A stretch of DNA of 64,000 bases, taken from positions 1 through 64,000 of the forward strand of contig CAJTSD010000011.1 in NCBI GenBank assembly GCA_910578795.1, given 5' to 3'. This document shows positions 44,248 to 52,621 of the stretch, piece by piece. Within the stretch, counting starts at the first letter, position 1. Each line of letters opens with the position of its first letter. Position numbers and translations under genes: made by a program. The DNA is from an uncultured Lachnospiraceae bacterium. Its GTDB lineage: Bacteria > Bacillota > Clostridia > Lachnospirales > Lachnospiraceae. The notes under the pieces are model-generated. The model was not told the origin of the DNA and did not search any database. It was given only the letters and a program-made list of their open reading frames with translations.

Positions 44248-46293
44248 ATGAATAGAAAAATTAAACTGAAAGGGCATTTGAAGGAATACCTTCAAACAAC
44301 CCTGTTGCTGGGAGTATTCCTGGCAGTAGTGAATGTGGGAGTTTATTTTTTAAACATCTCGGCAGGAATATGTGTATCCGGTTTTTTGGTAGTATATTTG
44401 ATTGTGACAAGCATACTGTTGTGTCGCAGTAAGCCTGTTATTATGAATGAGTTTATCGACTTTGCCACACAGTATGGGCAAGTACAGAGCAAGCTTTTGA
44501 AGGAGCTTGACCTTGCGTATGTGCTGATGGATGAAACAGGCAGGATTATTTGGACGAATGAGGCATTTGGGCATATTATACATAAGGATAAGGAATGGCG
44601 AAGACCAATTTCCGCCGTGTTCCCTACAGTAACGAAGGAAAAGCTGGGGTTTGAGCAGGAGCTTGAATTGGATATCATGTTTGAAGAACGTGAGTATAAT
44701 TTCAAGTTAAAGCGGGTATCGATACAAGAGGTGCTGGATAACAGCCAGATTTTGGAAACCAGTGAAGATAAGGCATATCTCATCGCGGGATATCTCTATG
44801 ATGAAACGGATTTAAAGAGAGCCTTAAGGGAGATTGATGATCAAAGTCTTGCGGTCGGAATGATTTATATTGATAATTATGATGAGGCGCTTGAGAGTGT
44901 GGAGGATGTGCGGCGGTCGCTGCTAATGGCACTGATTGACAGAAGAATTAACAAATATTTGTTTGCGCTGGACTGTATTGTGCGGAAAACAGAGAAGGAC
45001 AAGTATTTTGTCATTATGAGAAAATCGGCGGTGCATGCATTAAAGGAATCCCGATTTGATCTTCTCGAGGATGTTAAGACTGTCAATATCGGAAATGAGA
45101 TGGCAGTGACTGTCAGTATCGGTGTAGGGCTTGATGCGCCTACTTATGCGCAAAAGTGTGATTTTGCCCGTACGGCAATTGATTTGGCGCTTGGGCGCGG
45201 CGGTGACCAGGCGGTTGTAAAAACGCCGGATTCGATTATATACTATGGAGGAAAGAGTCAGCAGATTGAAAAGAGCACACGCGTAAAAGCAAGAGTAAAG
45301 GCAAATGCCCTTCAGGAAATTATCAGCAGTAAGGATAAGGTGCTTGTTATGGGACACAGGCTTTCCGATGCGGATGCGTTTGGCGCGGCGGTGGGTATTA
45401 GTTGTGTGGCAAGAGCGCTTAATAAAAAGTGTTATATTGTGATTAATGACATTACGTCTTCCGTGAAGCCTCTTGTGGAGCTCGTCAGAGAAAAAAATGC
45501 ATATGAAGAAGATTTTATTATCAGCAGTTCGGATGCACTGGAACTTTCAGACAGCAGTACAGTGCTTGTGGTAGTTGATGTGAATAAGCCAAGTATTACG
45601 GAATGTCCCGAGCTGATTAAAAACTGCCGTACCGTAGTGGTGCTTGATCATCACAGGCAGAGCTCTGAGGTGATTGAAAACGCTACGCTGTCATACGTGG
45701 AACCGTATGCGTCCAGTACCTGTGAGATGGTTGCAGAGGTTCTTCAATATATTGCAGGCGGAAGCGTGAAGGTGAAAAGTAACGAGGCAGACTGTATTTA
45801 TTCGGGGATCATGGTTGATACCAATAATTATACGGCAAAAACGGGCGTTCGAACATTTGAGGCGGCAGCATTTTTGAGAAGATGCGGTGCGGATGTCACA
45901 AGAGTACGCAAGATGTTCCGGGATGGCGCTACAGAGTACAAGGCAAAGGCTGAAACGGTCAGAAATGCTGAAATATACAGAAATGCATATGCGATGGGAA
46001 TCTGTCCTACGGAGGGCTTGGAGAGTCCGACGGAAATCGGTGCACAGGCGGCAAACGAGCTTTTAGGCATCAATGGCATTAAAGCAAGCTTTGTTGCAAC
46101 AGAATACAACGGAAAAATTTACATTTCCGCAAGGTCAATTGATGAGGTAAATGTACAGGTTATTATGGAGCGGCTTGGCGGCGGCGGTCATATGAATATT
46201 GCGGGGGCGCAGCTACAGGATGTGTCGCCTGAACGGGCGGTTGCGATTATTAAGCAGACCGTGAGTGAAATGCTTGAAGAGGGCGCGATATAG
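44248..46293 (+). CDS. gdpP: Cyclic-di-AMP phosphodiesterase GdpP (YybT family)
   Basis: 681 residues. Two spans (about 13-30, 35-54), a PAS domain (about 80-180), a degenerate GGDEF domain (about 195-340, no GGDEF sequence) and a DHH/DHHA1 phosphodiesterase. DHH motifs: MGHRLSDADAFGAA, VVVDVNKPS, DHH at 467-469 and the C-terminal GGGGHMNIAGAQ. It breaks c-di-AMP and so tunes potassium and osmotic balance and beta-lactam tolerance. It is followed by rplI after 20 bases and shares the known gdpP-rplI-dnaB order. Confidence 0.95.
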   Translation: MNRKIKLKGHLKEYLQTTLLLGVFLAVVNVGVYFLNISAGICVSGFLVVYLIVTSILLCRSKPVIMNEFIDFATQYGQVQSKLLKELDLAYVLMDETGRIIWTNEAFGHIIHKDKEWRRPISAVFPTVTKEKLGFEQELELDIMFEEREYNFKLKRVSIQEVLDNSQILETSEDKAYLIAGYLYDETDLKRALREIDDQSLAVGMIYIDNYDEALESVEDVRRSLLMALIDRRINKYLFALDCIVRKTEKDKYFVIMRKSAVHALKESRFDLLEDVKTVNIGNEMAVTVSIGVGLDAPTYAQKCDFARTAIDLALGRGGDQAVVKTPDSIIYYGGKSQQIEKSTRVKARVKANALQEIISSKDKVLVMGHRLSDADAFGAAVGISCVARALNKKCYIVINDITSSVKPLVELVREKNAYEEDFIISSSDALELSDSSTVLVVVDVNKPSITECPELIKNCRTVVVLDHHRQSSEVIENATLSYVEPYASSTCEMVAEVLQYIAGGSVKVKSNEADCIYSGIMVDTNNYTAKTGVRTFEAAAFLRRCGADVTRVRKMFRDGATEYKAKAETVRNAEIYRNAYAMGICPTEGLESPTEIGAQAANELLGINGIKASFVATEYNGKIYISARSIDEVNVQVIMERLGGGGHMNIAGAQLQDVSPERAVAIIKQTVSEMLEEGAI

Positions 46294-46313
46294 GCAGGAA
46301 TGGAGGATTACCA

Positions 46314-46760
46314 ATGAAGATAATTTTGTTAGAGGACGTAAAATCGGTGGGTAAAAAGGGAGAGCTGGTTGAGCTCAAGGAGGGCTATGCCAGGAATTTC
46401 ATTCTTCCGAAAAAACTTGGAGTGGAAGCGACAGGCGAAAATATGAACAACTTGAAACTCCAAAATCAGAATAAGGAAAAGATTGCAAGGGAACAGCTTG
46501 AAGCGGCAAAAGCGCTTGCGGAGGAGCTGGAGAAAATGACAGTAAACCTTGAAATCAAAGGCGGCGAGGGTGGAAAAACCTTTGGATCTGTTTCTTCCAA
46601 AGAAATTGCCAAAGGAGTATCGGATCAGTATGGCAAGGAAATCGACAAAAAGAAGATACAGCTTACCGATGCGATTAAAACAGAGGGAACACACGAGGTA
46701 ACAGTAAAGCTTCACCCCAAAGTGTCAGCAAAGCTTAAGGTACACGTCACGGCGGTTTAA
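46314..46760 (+). CDS. rplI: Ribosomal protein L9
   Basis: 148 residues. N-terminal domain MKIILLEDVKSVGKKGELVE with GYARNFILPKKLG, long connecting helix, and C-terminal domain with GKTFGSVSSKEIA. GGAGG ribosome site. It is part of gdpP-rplI-dnaB. Confidence 0.98.
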   Translation: MKIILLEDVKSVGKKGELVELKEGYARNFILPKKLGVEATGENMNNLKLQNQNKEKIAREQLEAAKALAEELEKMTVNLEIKGGEGGKTFGSVSSKEIAKGVSDQYGKEIDKKKIQLTDAIKTEGTHEVTVKLHPKVSAKLKVHVTAV

Positions 46761-46785
46761 AACTGCGTAGGAATGGAGGGTTATC

Positions 46786-48123
46786 ATGCCTGAAATGGAC
46801 GAGGCGGTTTTAAAAAGAGTCCTGCCTCACAGCATTGAGGCGGAGCAGTCGGTTATCGGCTCCATGCTAATGGATAAAGAAGCCATTACCATAGCGAGTG
46901 ATCAGATAAACGGCGATGACTTCTATGGAAAGCAGTATGGCATCCTTTTTGACGCAATGGTTGAGCTCAATGATGAAGGAAAGCCGGTTGACTTAGTCAC
47001 GCTGCAGCAAAGACTCAAGGAAAAAGGCGTGCCGCCTGAGATTTATAGTTTAGAGTACATAAGAGATGTAATGGCGGCAGTACCGACATCTGCGAATGTG
47101 AAATATTATGCAAAGATTGTAGCGGAAAAATCCGTGCTGCGAAAGCTAATCAGAGTAAACGAGGAAATTGCCAACAGCTGTTACGCGCAAAATGATACAC
47201 TGGAAGCGATTCTTGAAACTTCCGAAAAGAGTATTTTTGACATTGTACAAAACCGCAATAACAGTGATTTTGTTCCAATCAGACAGGTTGTTATGAATGC
47301 GATGAACATGATTGAGGAGGCTTCCAAAAATCATGGAGCAGTCACAGGAATTGCGACGGGATTTCTTGATTTGGATTATAAGACGGCAGGCTTGCAGCCT
47401 TCGGATTTGATTTTGGTTGCGGCACGTCCTTCCATGGGAAAAACGGCGTTTGTGTTAAATATTGCGCAGCATGTGGCGCTTCACGAAGATAAGGCAGTTG
47501 CAATTTTTTCTTTGGAGATGTCAAAGGAGCAGCTGGTAAATCGTCTGCTCTCATTGGAGTCAAAGGTTAATTCGCAGTCAATTCGTACGGGAAACATGAA
47601 AGACGATGAGTGGGAGCGCCTGATAGAGGGCGCTGATGCAATCGGAAAGTCAAAGCTTTTAATTGATGATACACCAGGAATCAGTTTTGGAGAGCTTCGT
47701 TCAAAATGCCGTAAATTTAAGCTGGAACACAATTTGGAGATGGTTATAATTGATTATCTGCAGTTGATGACAGGCTCTGGAAAAAATGAGTCCAGGCAGC
47801 AGGAAATTTCAGATATATCAAGATCGTTAAAAGCACTGGCACGTGAATTGCATGTGCCTGTAGTAGCGTTATCGCAGCTCTCAAGAGCCGTGGAGCAGCG
47901 TCCGGATCACCGCCCGATGCTTTCTGACCTTCGAGAGTCGGGCGCAATTGAGCAGGATGCGGATGTGGTAATGTTTATTTACCGTGACGATTACTATAAT
48001 AAAGACAGCGAACGGAAAAATGTGGCAGAGATTATTATTGCCAAGCAGAGAAACGGCGCAATTGGCACAATTAATTTGGCATGGCTGCCGGACTATACGC
48101 AGTTTGCCAATCTTGCAAAATAA
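46786..48123 (+). CDS. dnaB: Replicative DNA helicase
   Basis: 445 residues, called dnaC in Bacillus. N-terminal DnaG-binding domain starting LPHSIEAEQSVIGSML, linker, and RecA-like motor with Walker A ARPSMGKTAF (about 208), Walker B VIIDYLQLM (about 320) and LSQLSRAVEQRPDHRP. It moves along the lagging strand as a hexamer. No intein. GGAGG ribosome site; 25 bases after rplI. Confidence 0.98.
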   Translation: MPEMDEAVLKRVLPHSIEAEQSVIGSMLMDKEAITIASDQINGDDFYGKQYGILFDAMVELNDEGKPVDLVTLQQRLKEKGVPPEIYSLEYIRDVMAAVPTSANVKYYAKIVAEKSVLRKLIRVNEEIANSCYAQNDTLEAILETSEKSIFDIVQNRNNSDFVPIRQVVMNAMNMIEEASKNHGAVTGIATGFLDLDYKTAGLQPSDLILVAARPSMGKTAFVLNIAQHVALHEDKAVAIFSLEMSKEQLVNRLLSLESKVNSQSIRTGNMKDDEWERLIEGADAIGKSKLLIDDTPGISFGELRSKCRKFKLEHNLEMVIIDYLQLMTGSGKNESRQQEISDISRSLKALARELHVPVVALSQLSRAVEQRPDHRPMLSDLRESGAIEQDADVVMFIYRDDYYNKDSERKNVAEIIIAKQRNGAIGTINLAWLPDYTQFANLAK

Positions 48124-48255
48124 AACATTAAGAAACACTAATGCTGCATAAGACGCAGCCCAAGAGTTTCCAAATGTAAAACGGTTACAAAGTTTAGAAA
48201 AACGCATAGGACAGCGTTTTTCGCAAATAAGCATAGGAATTCATATTAGACTACG

Positions 48256-48290
48256 AAAGAGGACATGAACATGGGACATGCCCTCTTTTT
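48256..48290 (+). terminator. Terminator between dnaB and the MerR-type gene
   Basis: AAAGAGGaCATG pairs with CATGcCCTCTTT and is followed by T5. A second A/T-flanked hairpin AAAAACGC/GCGTTTTT lies at about 48198-48221. Confidence 0.75.
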
Positions 48291-48312
48291 CATTTTAGAA
48301 AGGAGAGTAGAA

Positions 48313-49134
48313 ATGGTGAAAGAAACATACTTAATTAACGAGGCTGCAAAAGAGGTTCATGTGGAGGCACATGTACTGAGGTACTGGGAAGAAGAGCTTG
48401 ATTTACCGATTAAGAGAAATCCGCAGGGACATCGTATTTATACACAGGAGGATATTGACAGATTTCTAAAGATTAAGGGTTTAAAAGACAAAGGTTTGCA
48501 GCTTAAGGCAGTTAAGGCAGTTTTGTCGGACAACCCCTTTGCACAGAAACAGCTTACAAAGATTACAAGATCTGTGGTGGATGCAGAGGAGAATGAGTAC
48601 GGCGAGAGTCGCCATGATGAAGAGCATCATGATGAAATGCATGGTGAATCCGATTCACACGCAAAGAAAAATATGATAGAAATAAAGTCCATAAAGTCGA
48701 TTATGAAATCAAAGAATGAGGTTTCGGAAATTAAGACACCTGCGCCGGAAGAACAGACACAGCGCCTCCAATATCTGTTTCAAAAATTAGTCAATGAAGC
48801 TGTGGCGGCAAACAATGAGGAGATGATTAACAGGATTGTGGAACGTATTTCAGAAACGGTTAAGGGCGATGTATGTAAGGAGCTGGATTATCAGTTCCGG
48901 TTAATGGAAGAGCGGGATGATGAGCGTGAAACCAACAGATTGTCGGAGGAAGACAGGCGCAGTGAAGAATACTATAAACGCATTGATGAGCTTTTAAGAC
49001 AATACAGAGGAAAAGGAAAGCTTCCGAAAGAGTCAAAAACAATCAGCTTTCCCCTTGCAAATAAGGAAAAAGAACCAAAGCCGAAAAAGGAATTTCGCCT
49101 GTTTAAGAAAACACCGGAAGCAAAATTTCAATAA
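48313..49134 (+). CDS. MerR-type DNA-binding protein with long coiled coil (RacA-like)
   Basis: 273 residues from ATG 48313 (AAAGGAGAG upstream). The N-terminal winged helix is of MerR type (LINEAAKEVHVEAHVLRYWE, then NPQGHRIYTQEDIDRFLKI). The rest is charged and helical, with a His-rich stretch near 103-115, a coiled coil (residues about 140-235) and a basic tail. No sensor domain is seen. The form recalls RacA, which anchors the chromosome to the pole in sporulation, but it could be an ordinary regulator. It is convergent with the ferredoxin gene. Confidence 0.75.
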   Translation: MVKETYLINEAAKEVHVEAHVLRYWEEELDLPIKRNPQGHRIYTQEDIDRFLKIKGLKDKGLQLKAVKAVLSDNPFAQKQLTKITRSVVDAEENEYGESRHDEEHHDEMHGESDSHAKKNMIEIKSIKSIMKSKNEVSEIKTPAPEEQTQRLQYLFQKLVNEAVAANNEEMINRIVERISETVKGDVCKELDYQFRLMEERDDERETNRLSEEDRRSEEYYKRIDELLRQYRGKGKLPKESKTISFPLANKEKEPKPKKEFRLFKKTPEAKFQ

Positions 49135-49150
49135 TTACATAGCGCGATAT

Positions 49151-49191
49151 AAAAAGACCACACTTTTATGGTTGAAAGGTGTGGTCTTTTT
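49151..49191. terminator. Bidirectional terminator between the MerR-type and ferredoxin genes
   Basis: Thirteen-bp stem AAAAAGACCACAC (49151-49163) with GTGTGGTCTTTTT (49179-49191): T runs result on both strands, serving both convergent genes. Confidence 0.9.
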
Positions 49192-49217
49192 ACACATGAA
49201 ATATGTTTTGTATTTGA

Positions 49218-49388
49218 TTATGCCTGAGAGATTGATCCTGTGGGGCAGGCACCTGCACAGGAACCGCAATCGATGCACTTGTCTGCGTCGATTTCAAACT
49301 TGCCATCCCCCATGCTGATTGCGCCTACAGGGCACTGAGCCTCACATGCTCCACAGCAGACACATGCATCTGAAATTACGTATGCCAT
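49218..49388 (-). CDS. 2[4Fe-4S] ferredoxin
   Basis: 56 residues, the clostridial ferredoxin size. Two cluster motifs are complete: Cys9, 12, 15 with Cys19, and Cys38, 41, 44 with Cys48. It carries single electrons at low potential. The ATG at 49388 has GGAGGAAA on the minus strand. It lies just downstream of pflA on the same strand, about 205 bases away with a repeat element between, and could supply the electron for radical activation (inference). Confidence 0.96.
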   Translation of the reverse strand: MAYVISDACVCCGACEAQCPVGAISMGDGKFEIDADKCIDCGSCAGACPTGSISQA

Positions 49389-49437
49389 AATAATTTCCTC
49401 CTTATATTATATTAATCCTACATGCTGTATACAGCCC

Positions 49438-49501
49438 GCAAATTTGGGCATCAGCACAAATTTGCCGTTTGAAAAAACTGCTATATATGGTTTTTTCAAA
49501 C
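49438..49501 (+). repeat. Two-hairpin interspersed repeat, copy 1
   Basis: Hairpin 1 AAATTTGgGC/GCaCAAATTT (49440-49449, 49454-49463); hairpin 2 a perfect 12-bp GTTTGAAAAAAC/GTTTTTTCAAAC (49467-49478, 49490-49501). The same order is found at 51441 with paired base changes. Confidence 0.6.
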
Positions 49502-49593
49502 TAATCGCACATGAAAAGTAATTGATAAATACTTGTCAATACAGATATTGTAATATAAAATACCTTCAAATACAAGGAGAAATACATAAAAAT

Positions 49594-50358
49594 TTAATTT
49601 TCGTTCACAGGCATGCCGCGTCGCTCTTTAATTCCGTTGAGAATATATTGCTTTAACTCGGGAACCTTGCTTTTATCCATATCGGGGACGCCTTCAAGAC
49701 GATATTCCATGCCGAGCTCTTTGTATTTTTTCTTGCCCATTGTATGGTAAGGAAGCACGTCAAGCGCTTTGAGGTTTTTCAGCCCTCCGATAAAATAACC
49801 CAGTCTGTGTAAATCATCGGGATTGTCAGTAATTCCAGGAACAACAACGTGACGAATCCACATATCTACGCCTTTTTTGTCAAGATACTCGGCAAATGCA
49901 AGAATGCCTTCGTTTGGCTGTTTTACAAGTTCTTTGTGCTTTTCGGGATCAATGTGCTTGATATCGAGCATTACAAGGTTTGTTACCTCACAGAGCTTGT
50001 CAAGCTTTGCAAGCCATTCAGGATTGTTGCCAGGCTTATAGGCAATGCCTGAAGTATCAAGACAGGTGTGAATGCCGCGCGCACGTGCCTTTGTAAAAAG
50101 ATCAAGCAAAAAGTCTATCTGCATCAGCGGTTCCCCACCTGTGACGGTGATACCGCCTTCACGATAAAAGGGCTTATTACGCTCATAATTTTCAAGGATT
50201 TCCTCTGGCTCCATCAGCGTTCCTGCATTCATTTCCCATGTATCAGGATTGTGACAGTAAGCACAACGCATCGGACAGCCCTGTACAAAAACAACATAAC
50301 GCACGCCCGGACCGTCAACCGTTCCAAAAGATTCCAGTGAATGTATTCTTCCTTTCAT
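49594..50358 (-). CDS. pflA: Pyruvate formate-lyase activating enzyme
   Basis: 254 residues, radical SAM. It uses S-adenosylmethionine and a [4Fe-4S] cluster to abstract hydrogen from the PFL glycine. The cluster motif is CPMRCAYCHNPDTW (CX3CX2C, about 29-42), with GGITVTGGEPLMQ (SAM site). In most bacteria pflA is next to pflB; here it is 13 kb away and on the other strand. Its target sequence RVSGYAV exists only in the small protein at 36578. Confidence 0.97.
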   Translation of the reverse strand: MKGRIHSLESFGTVDGPGVRYVVFVQGCPMRCAYCHNPDTWEMNAGTLMEPEEILENYERNKPFYREGGITVTGGEPLMQIDFLLDLFTKARARGIHTCLDTSGIAYKPGNNPEWLAKLDKLCEVTNLVMLDIKHIDPEKHKELVKQPNEGILAFAEYLDKKGVDMWIRHVVVPGITDNPDDLHRLGYFIGGLKNLKALDVLPYHTMGKKKYKELGMEYRLEGVPDMDKSKVPELKQYILNGIKERRGMPVNEN

Positions 50359-50497
50359 ATTTTCCCATTACCTCCATTTTCTGCAATATATATACATTAT
50401 ACCCTATATTAAAATAAAAACGATAGAAAAATTAAAAATAATAAAAAAAGGAGACTTTGAATTTGCCTCCTTTCTTTGTCCTACTTTATTTCAATAT

Positions 50498-51373
50498 TCA
50501 GTTTGCCATGATTTCATCGATATTTGTAATAATGCTTTGTAAAGTATTGGTGATGTCCGTATCAATCTGATATTTAATCAGTTCGCTTAGAATCCTTTTT
50601 GCCTTTATGGTATCATAGGTTTCAAGTGCGTTAAATGCTTCCTGAAGCTGTTCGCCCCAGCGCTTAAAGGTCATCGGATTATCTAATCCTAGTGAGTTGA
50701 TGTACTCAAAAAGGATGCCGTAAACCTCATCAAGCTCAAAGGAAAGCTTTTCCCAATTAGCGCGAACAATATCCAAACTGCCTGCATAAGCTTCTATTTC
50801 ATGGAAAAAGGCAGTGTCAGTGAGATTTGCAATCCCAAGCTCATTTGCCTTAATTCTCAAAGCGCGAGCCTTGCTGCCATATTGAAAAAGTGTATCAGGC
50901 TGCATCAGGTCAAAAAGTGCGTCCTCAAGCTCATCGCTTTCTCCCAAGAAAGAGAGTACAAGCTGATTGTATGCGTCAATATTTCCACCAAGCCGTTTCA
51001 ATGCACTGTCAACGTCAATTCCATTTTTGACCAAATAGCGCATTCGAATCTGACAATCACTTAAAAAAGTGTCAGGAAATTCCTGCTGCAGGTTGTCAAT
51101 TGCTTTTTTTGCATGAAAAGCCATCATCGCAATCTGCTGTTTTTTCGCAAAAGCTCCTGCTTTTTTGTGATAGTAGGCAACCACAAGTATTAGTACAAGA
51201 GCAGAAGGAAGCATTCCTAAAAGTGTCCAAAGAGCCTGTGTAGGAAGGAGATCTAGGGCGCATAAAATGCTGATCAATAAGGACATTCCTGCTATAAAGC
51301 TAAGCCAAACAAAAACAGATTTGTTTACGAGCTGCCTGATTTCTTCCAATATTCGGTTGTAATTGTACTCCAT
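50498..51373 (-). CDS. Membrane protein with degenerate HPt domain
   Basis: 291 residues. Two spans (about 20-40, 47-67) and a soluble helical domain. Residues 116-190 follow the HPt pattern (GIDVDSALKRLGGNIDAYNQ, then ARALRIKANELGIANL), where an active domain has AHxLKGxA. The phosphate-accepting His is replaced by Arg170, so no phosphotransfer is expected. It could be a docking mimic. The C-terminal 90 residues are helical and unknown. Confidence 0.65.
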   Translation of the reverse strand: MEYNYNRILEEIRQLVNKSVFVWLSFIAGMSLLISILCALDLLPTQALWTLLGMLPSALVLILVVAYYHKKAGAFAKKQQIAMMAFHAKKAIDNLQQEFPDTFLSDCQIRMRYLVKNGIDVDSALKRLGGNIDAYNQLVLSFLGESDELEDALFDLMQPDTLFQYGSKARALRIKANELGIANLTDTAFFHEIEAYAGSLDIVRANWEKLSFELDEVYGILFEYINSLGLDNPMTFKRWGEQLQEAFNALETYDTIKAKRILSELIKYQIDTDITNTLQSIITNIDEIMAN

Positions 51374-51700
51374 TGTATCCCTCCGGTAGAAAAATTATGC
51401 TGTCATTTTCCTTCATCAATAACCCTTATTCTTGCCGGTACTTGCGAATTTGTGCCTCTGCACAAATTTGCCGATTGAAAAATCTTTGATTTTTCAATCA
51501 ATACTCCCTAAAATCATTCGATAGAACTATCTTACCACACTTTGTTCGTGGATAAAAGTCTAAATTTGTGTTCAGACAAAAGTGAAACGGGTTTGTAAGT
51601 TCTTATGTAACTGAAATCTTTAGTGCACTAAAGCAAGTGTGGATAAAACGGAAAAACACAAGATGTTGTGGTTTTGGTTATCCACAAGAATGGGTACAAA
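51374..51700 (-). other. Gap between folT and the HPt-like gene: repeat copy and DnaA-type boxes
   Basis: No gene is seen. It holds two-hairpin repeat copy 2 (51441-51499) and, nearer folT, two perfect 9-mers TGTGGATAA (51638-51646) and TTATCCACA (51678-51686), plus CGTGGATAA (51547-51555). The perfect pair are arms of a palindrome whose inner stem CCACAA/TTGTG with TTTTT on the minus strand would also act as folT's terminator. Confidence 0.5.
51441..51499 (+). repeat. Two-hairpin interspersed repeat, copy 2
   Basis: Hairpin 1 GCGAATTTGTGC/GCACAAATTTGC (51444-51455, 51460-51471; one wobble), hairpin 2 GATTGAAAAATC/GATTTTTCAATC (51473-51484, 51488-51499). Compared with copy 1, changed bases in hairpin 2 are matched on the other arm. 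Confidence 0.6.
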
Positions 51701-52258
51701 TCAACTTCGTTTTGTGTGAATCAGTGAGGGAATTCTTTTCAGCATTGTCAGCGCAAAGAACAAAATCATCGTGTCAAGCGGAAGCATGACCGCATTTTTG
51801 ATAATCCGCGCGGGAAGAAGGACAAAAAATCCTTTTCCGTAGAGCATGGAAATCCAAAGTGTGTTGAAAAAGCAGTTGACAACCAGCTTGGTAACAAGCT
51901 CCGCGGTTGCAATGCGCCATAGCTTTACGGGTTTTCTATATAGAAAAGAACCGTAAATTACGCCCGCGAGCATTGCGTCGAAGGTAAAGCCGAAGAAAAA
52001 CGGACCGCTCGGTTTAATCAGGTATTTCAAAATGTCGAGTATACCGCCGAAAATTGAGCCGACAACGGGACCGAACAGAAACTCAATGATGCGGTTTGGG
52101 ATACCGGAAAAGCCAATACGGATATACGGACCGACATCAATGCTTGCAACATAACTTAATACGACGGCAAGCGCTGCCATAAGCCCGCAGACGACAAGGT
52201 TTTGAGTGATTTTGAGCTGGTTCATAGAATCGAGATAGAACTGTTTGATTTTTTGCAT
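51701..52258 (-). CDS. folT: Folate ECF transporter substrate-binding membrane protein
   Basis: 185 residues with five to six spans. The region ASIDVGPYIRIGFSGIPNRI followed by FGPVVGSIFGGILDILKYLI is typical of FolT S components, which bind folates and share an energising EcfAAT module coded elsewhere. The THF riboswitch just upstream confirms the substrate class. GGAGG lies about 9 bases before the ATG. Confidence 0.95.
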   Translation of the reverse strand: MQKIKQFYLDSMNQLKITQNLVVCGLMAALAVVLSYVASIDVGPYIRIGFSGIPNRIIEFLFGPVVGSIFGGILDILKYLIKPSGPFFFGFTFDAMLAGVIYGSFLYRKPVKLWRIATAELVTKLVVNCFFNTLWISMLYGKGFFVLLPARIIKNAVMLPLDTMILFFALTMLKRIPSLIHTKRS

Positions 52259-52311
52259 AAAAAAACGCCTCCACTAATGCAGCGAGACCGAAAACTACAC
52301 AAAAATATGTA

Positions 52312-52432
52312 GCAGCGGGATGCGAACCTCGTACCGCAAAGCAAAGCTTGCCAAGGCAAAGCTTCATGGCTTTTTCGTCCCTGTGACAACTCCCTGTTCA
52401 CAAGGCACTTAACGCACGCGATTCTACTCTGC
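52312..52432 (-). promoter_or_regulatory. Tetrahydrofolate (THF) riboswitch upstream of folT
   Basis: Minus-strand sequence keeps the conserved blocks of the THF-I class: GCAGAGTAGAATCGCG at the 5' side, GCGTTAAGTG, GAACAGGGAGTTGTCAC, GGACGAA, GCGGT and the closing GCATCCCGCTGC (P1 GCAG with CTGC). The order and spacing match the structures known from Firmicutes folT leaders. A CTACA/TGTAG hairpin then TTTT lies between it and the ribosome site and may be the expression platform. Confidence 0.88.
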
Positions 52433-52621
52433 ATGAATAAATTTACATAATATGTTACGAAAAAACTATACAACAATTTGGAAGGTTTGTAAACAGGTTT
52501 TTGGAAAAACAGGAAAAAATAAAAAAATTAGGTTGCGCGAACTGGTGTTTGCGTGATATGATGTTGTTGAACGGAAATGAATTACCGGGGCTGAGTGTGT
52601 ATTAGGGAGAGGAACAAAGGA

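Noticed and set aside
44248..46293. GGDEF activity (c-di-GMP synthesis) in the YybT-type protein
   Set aside because: The GGDEF loop is missing; the domain is the degenerate form usual for GdpP.
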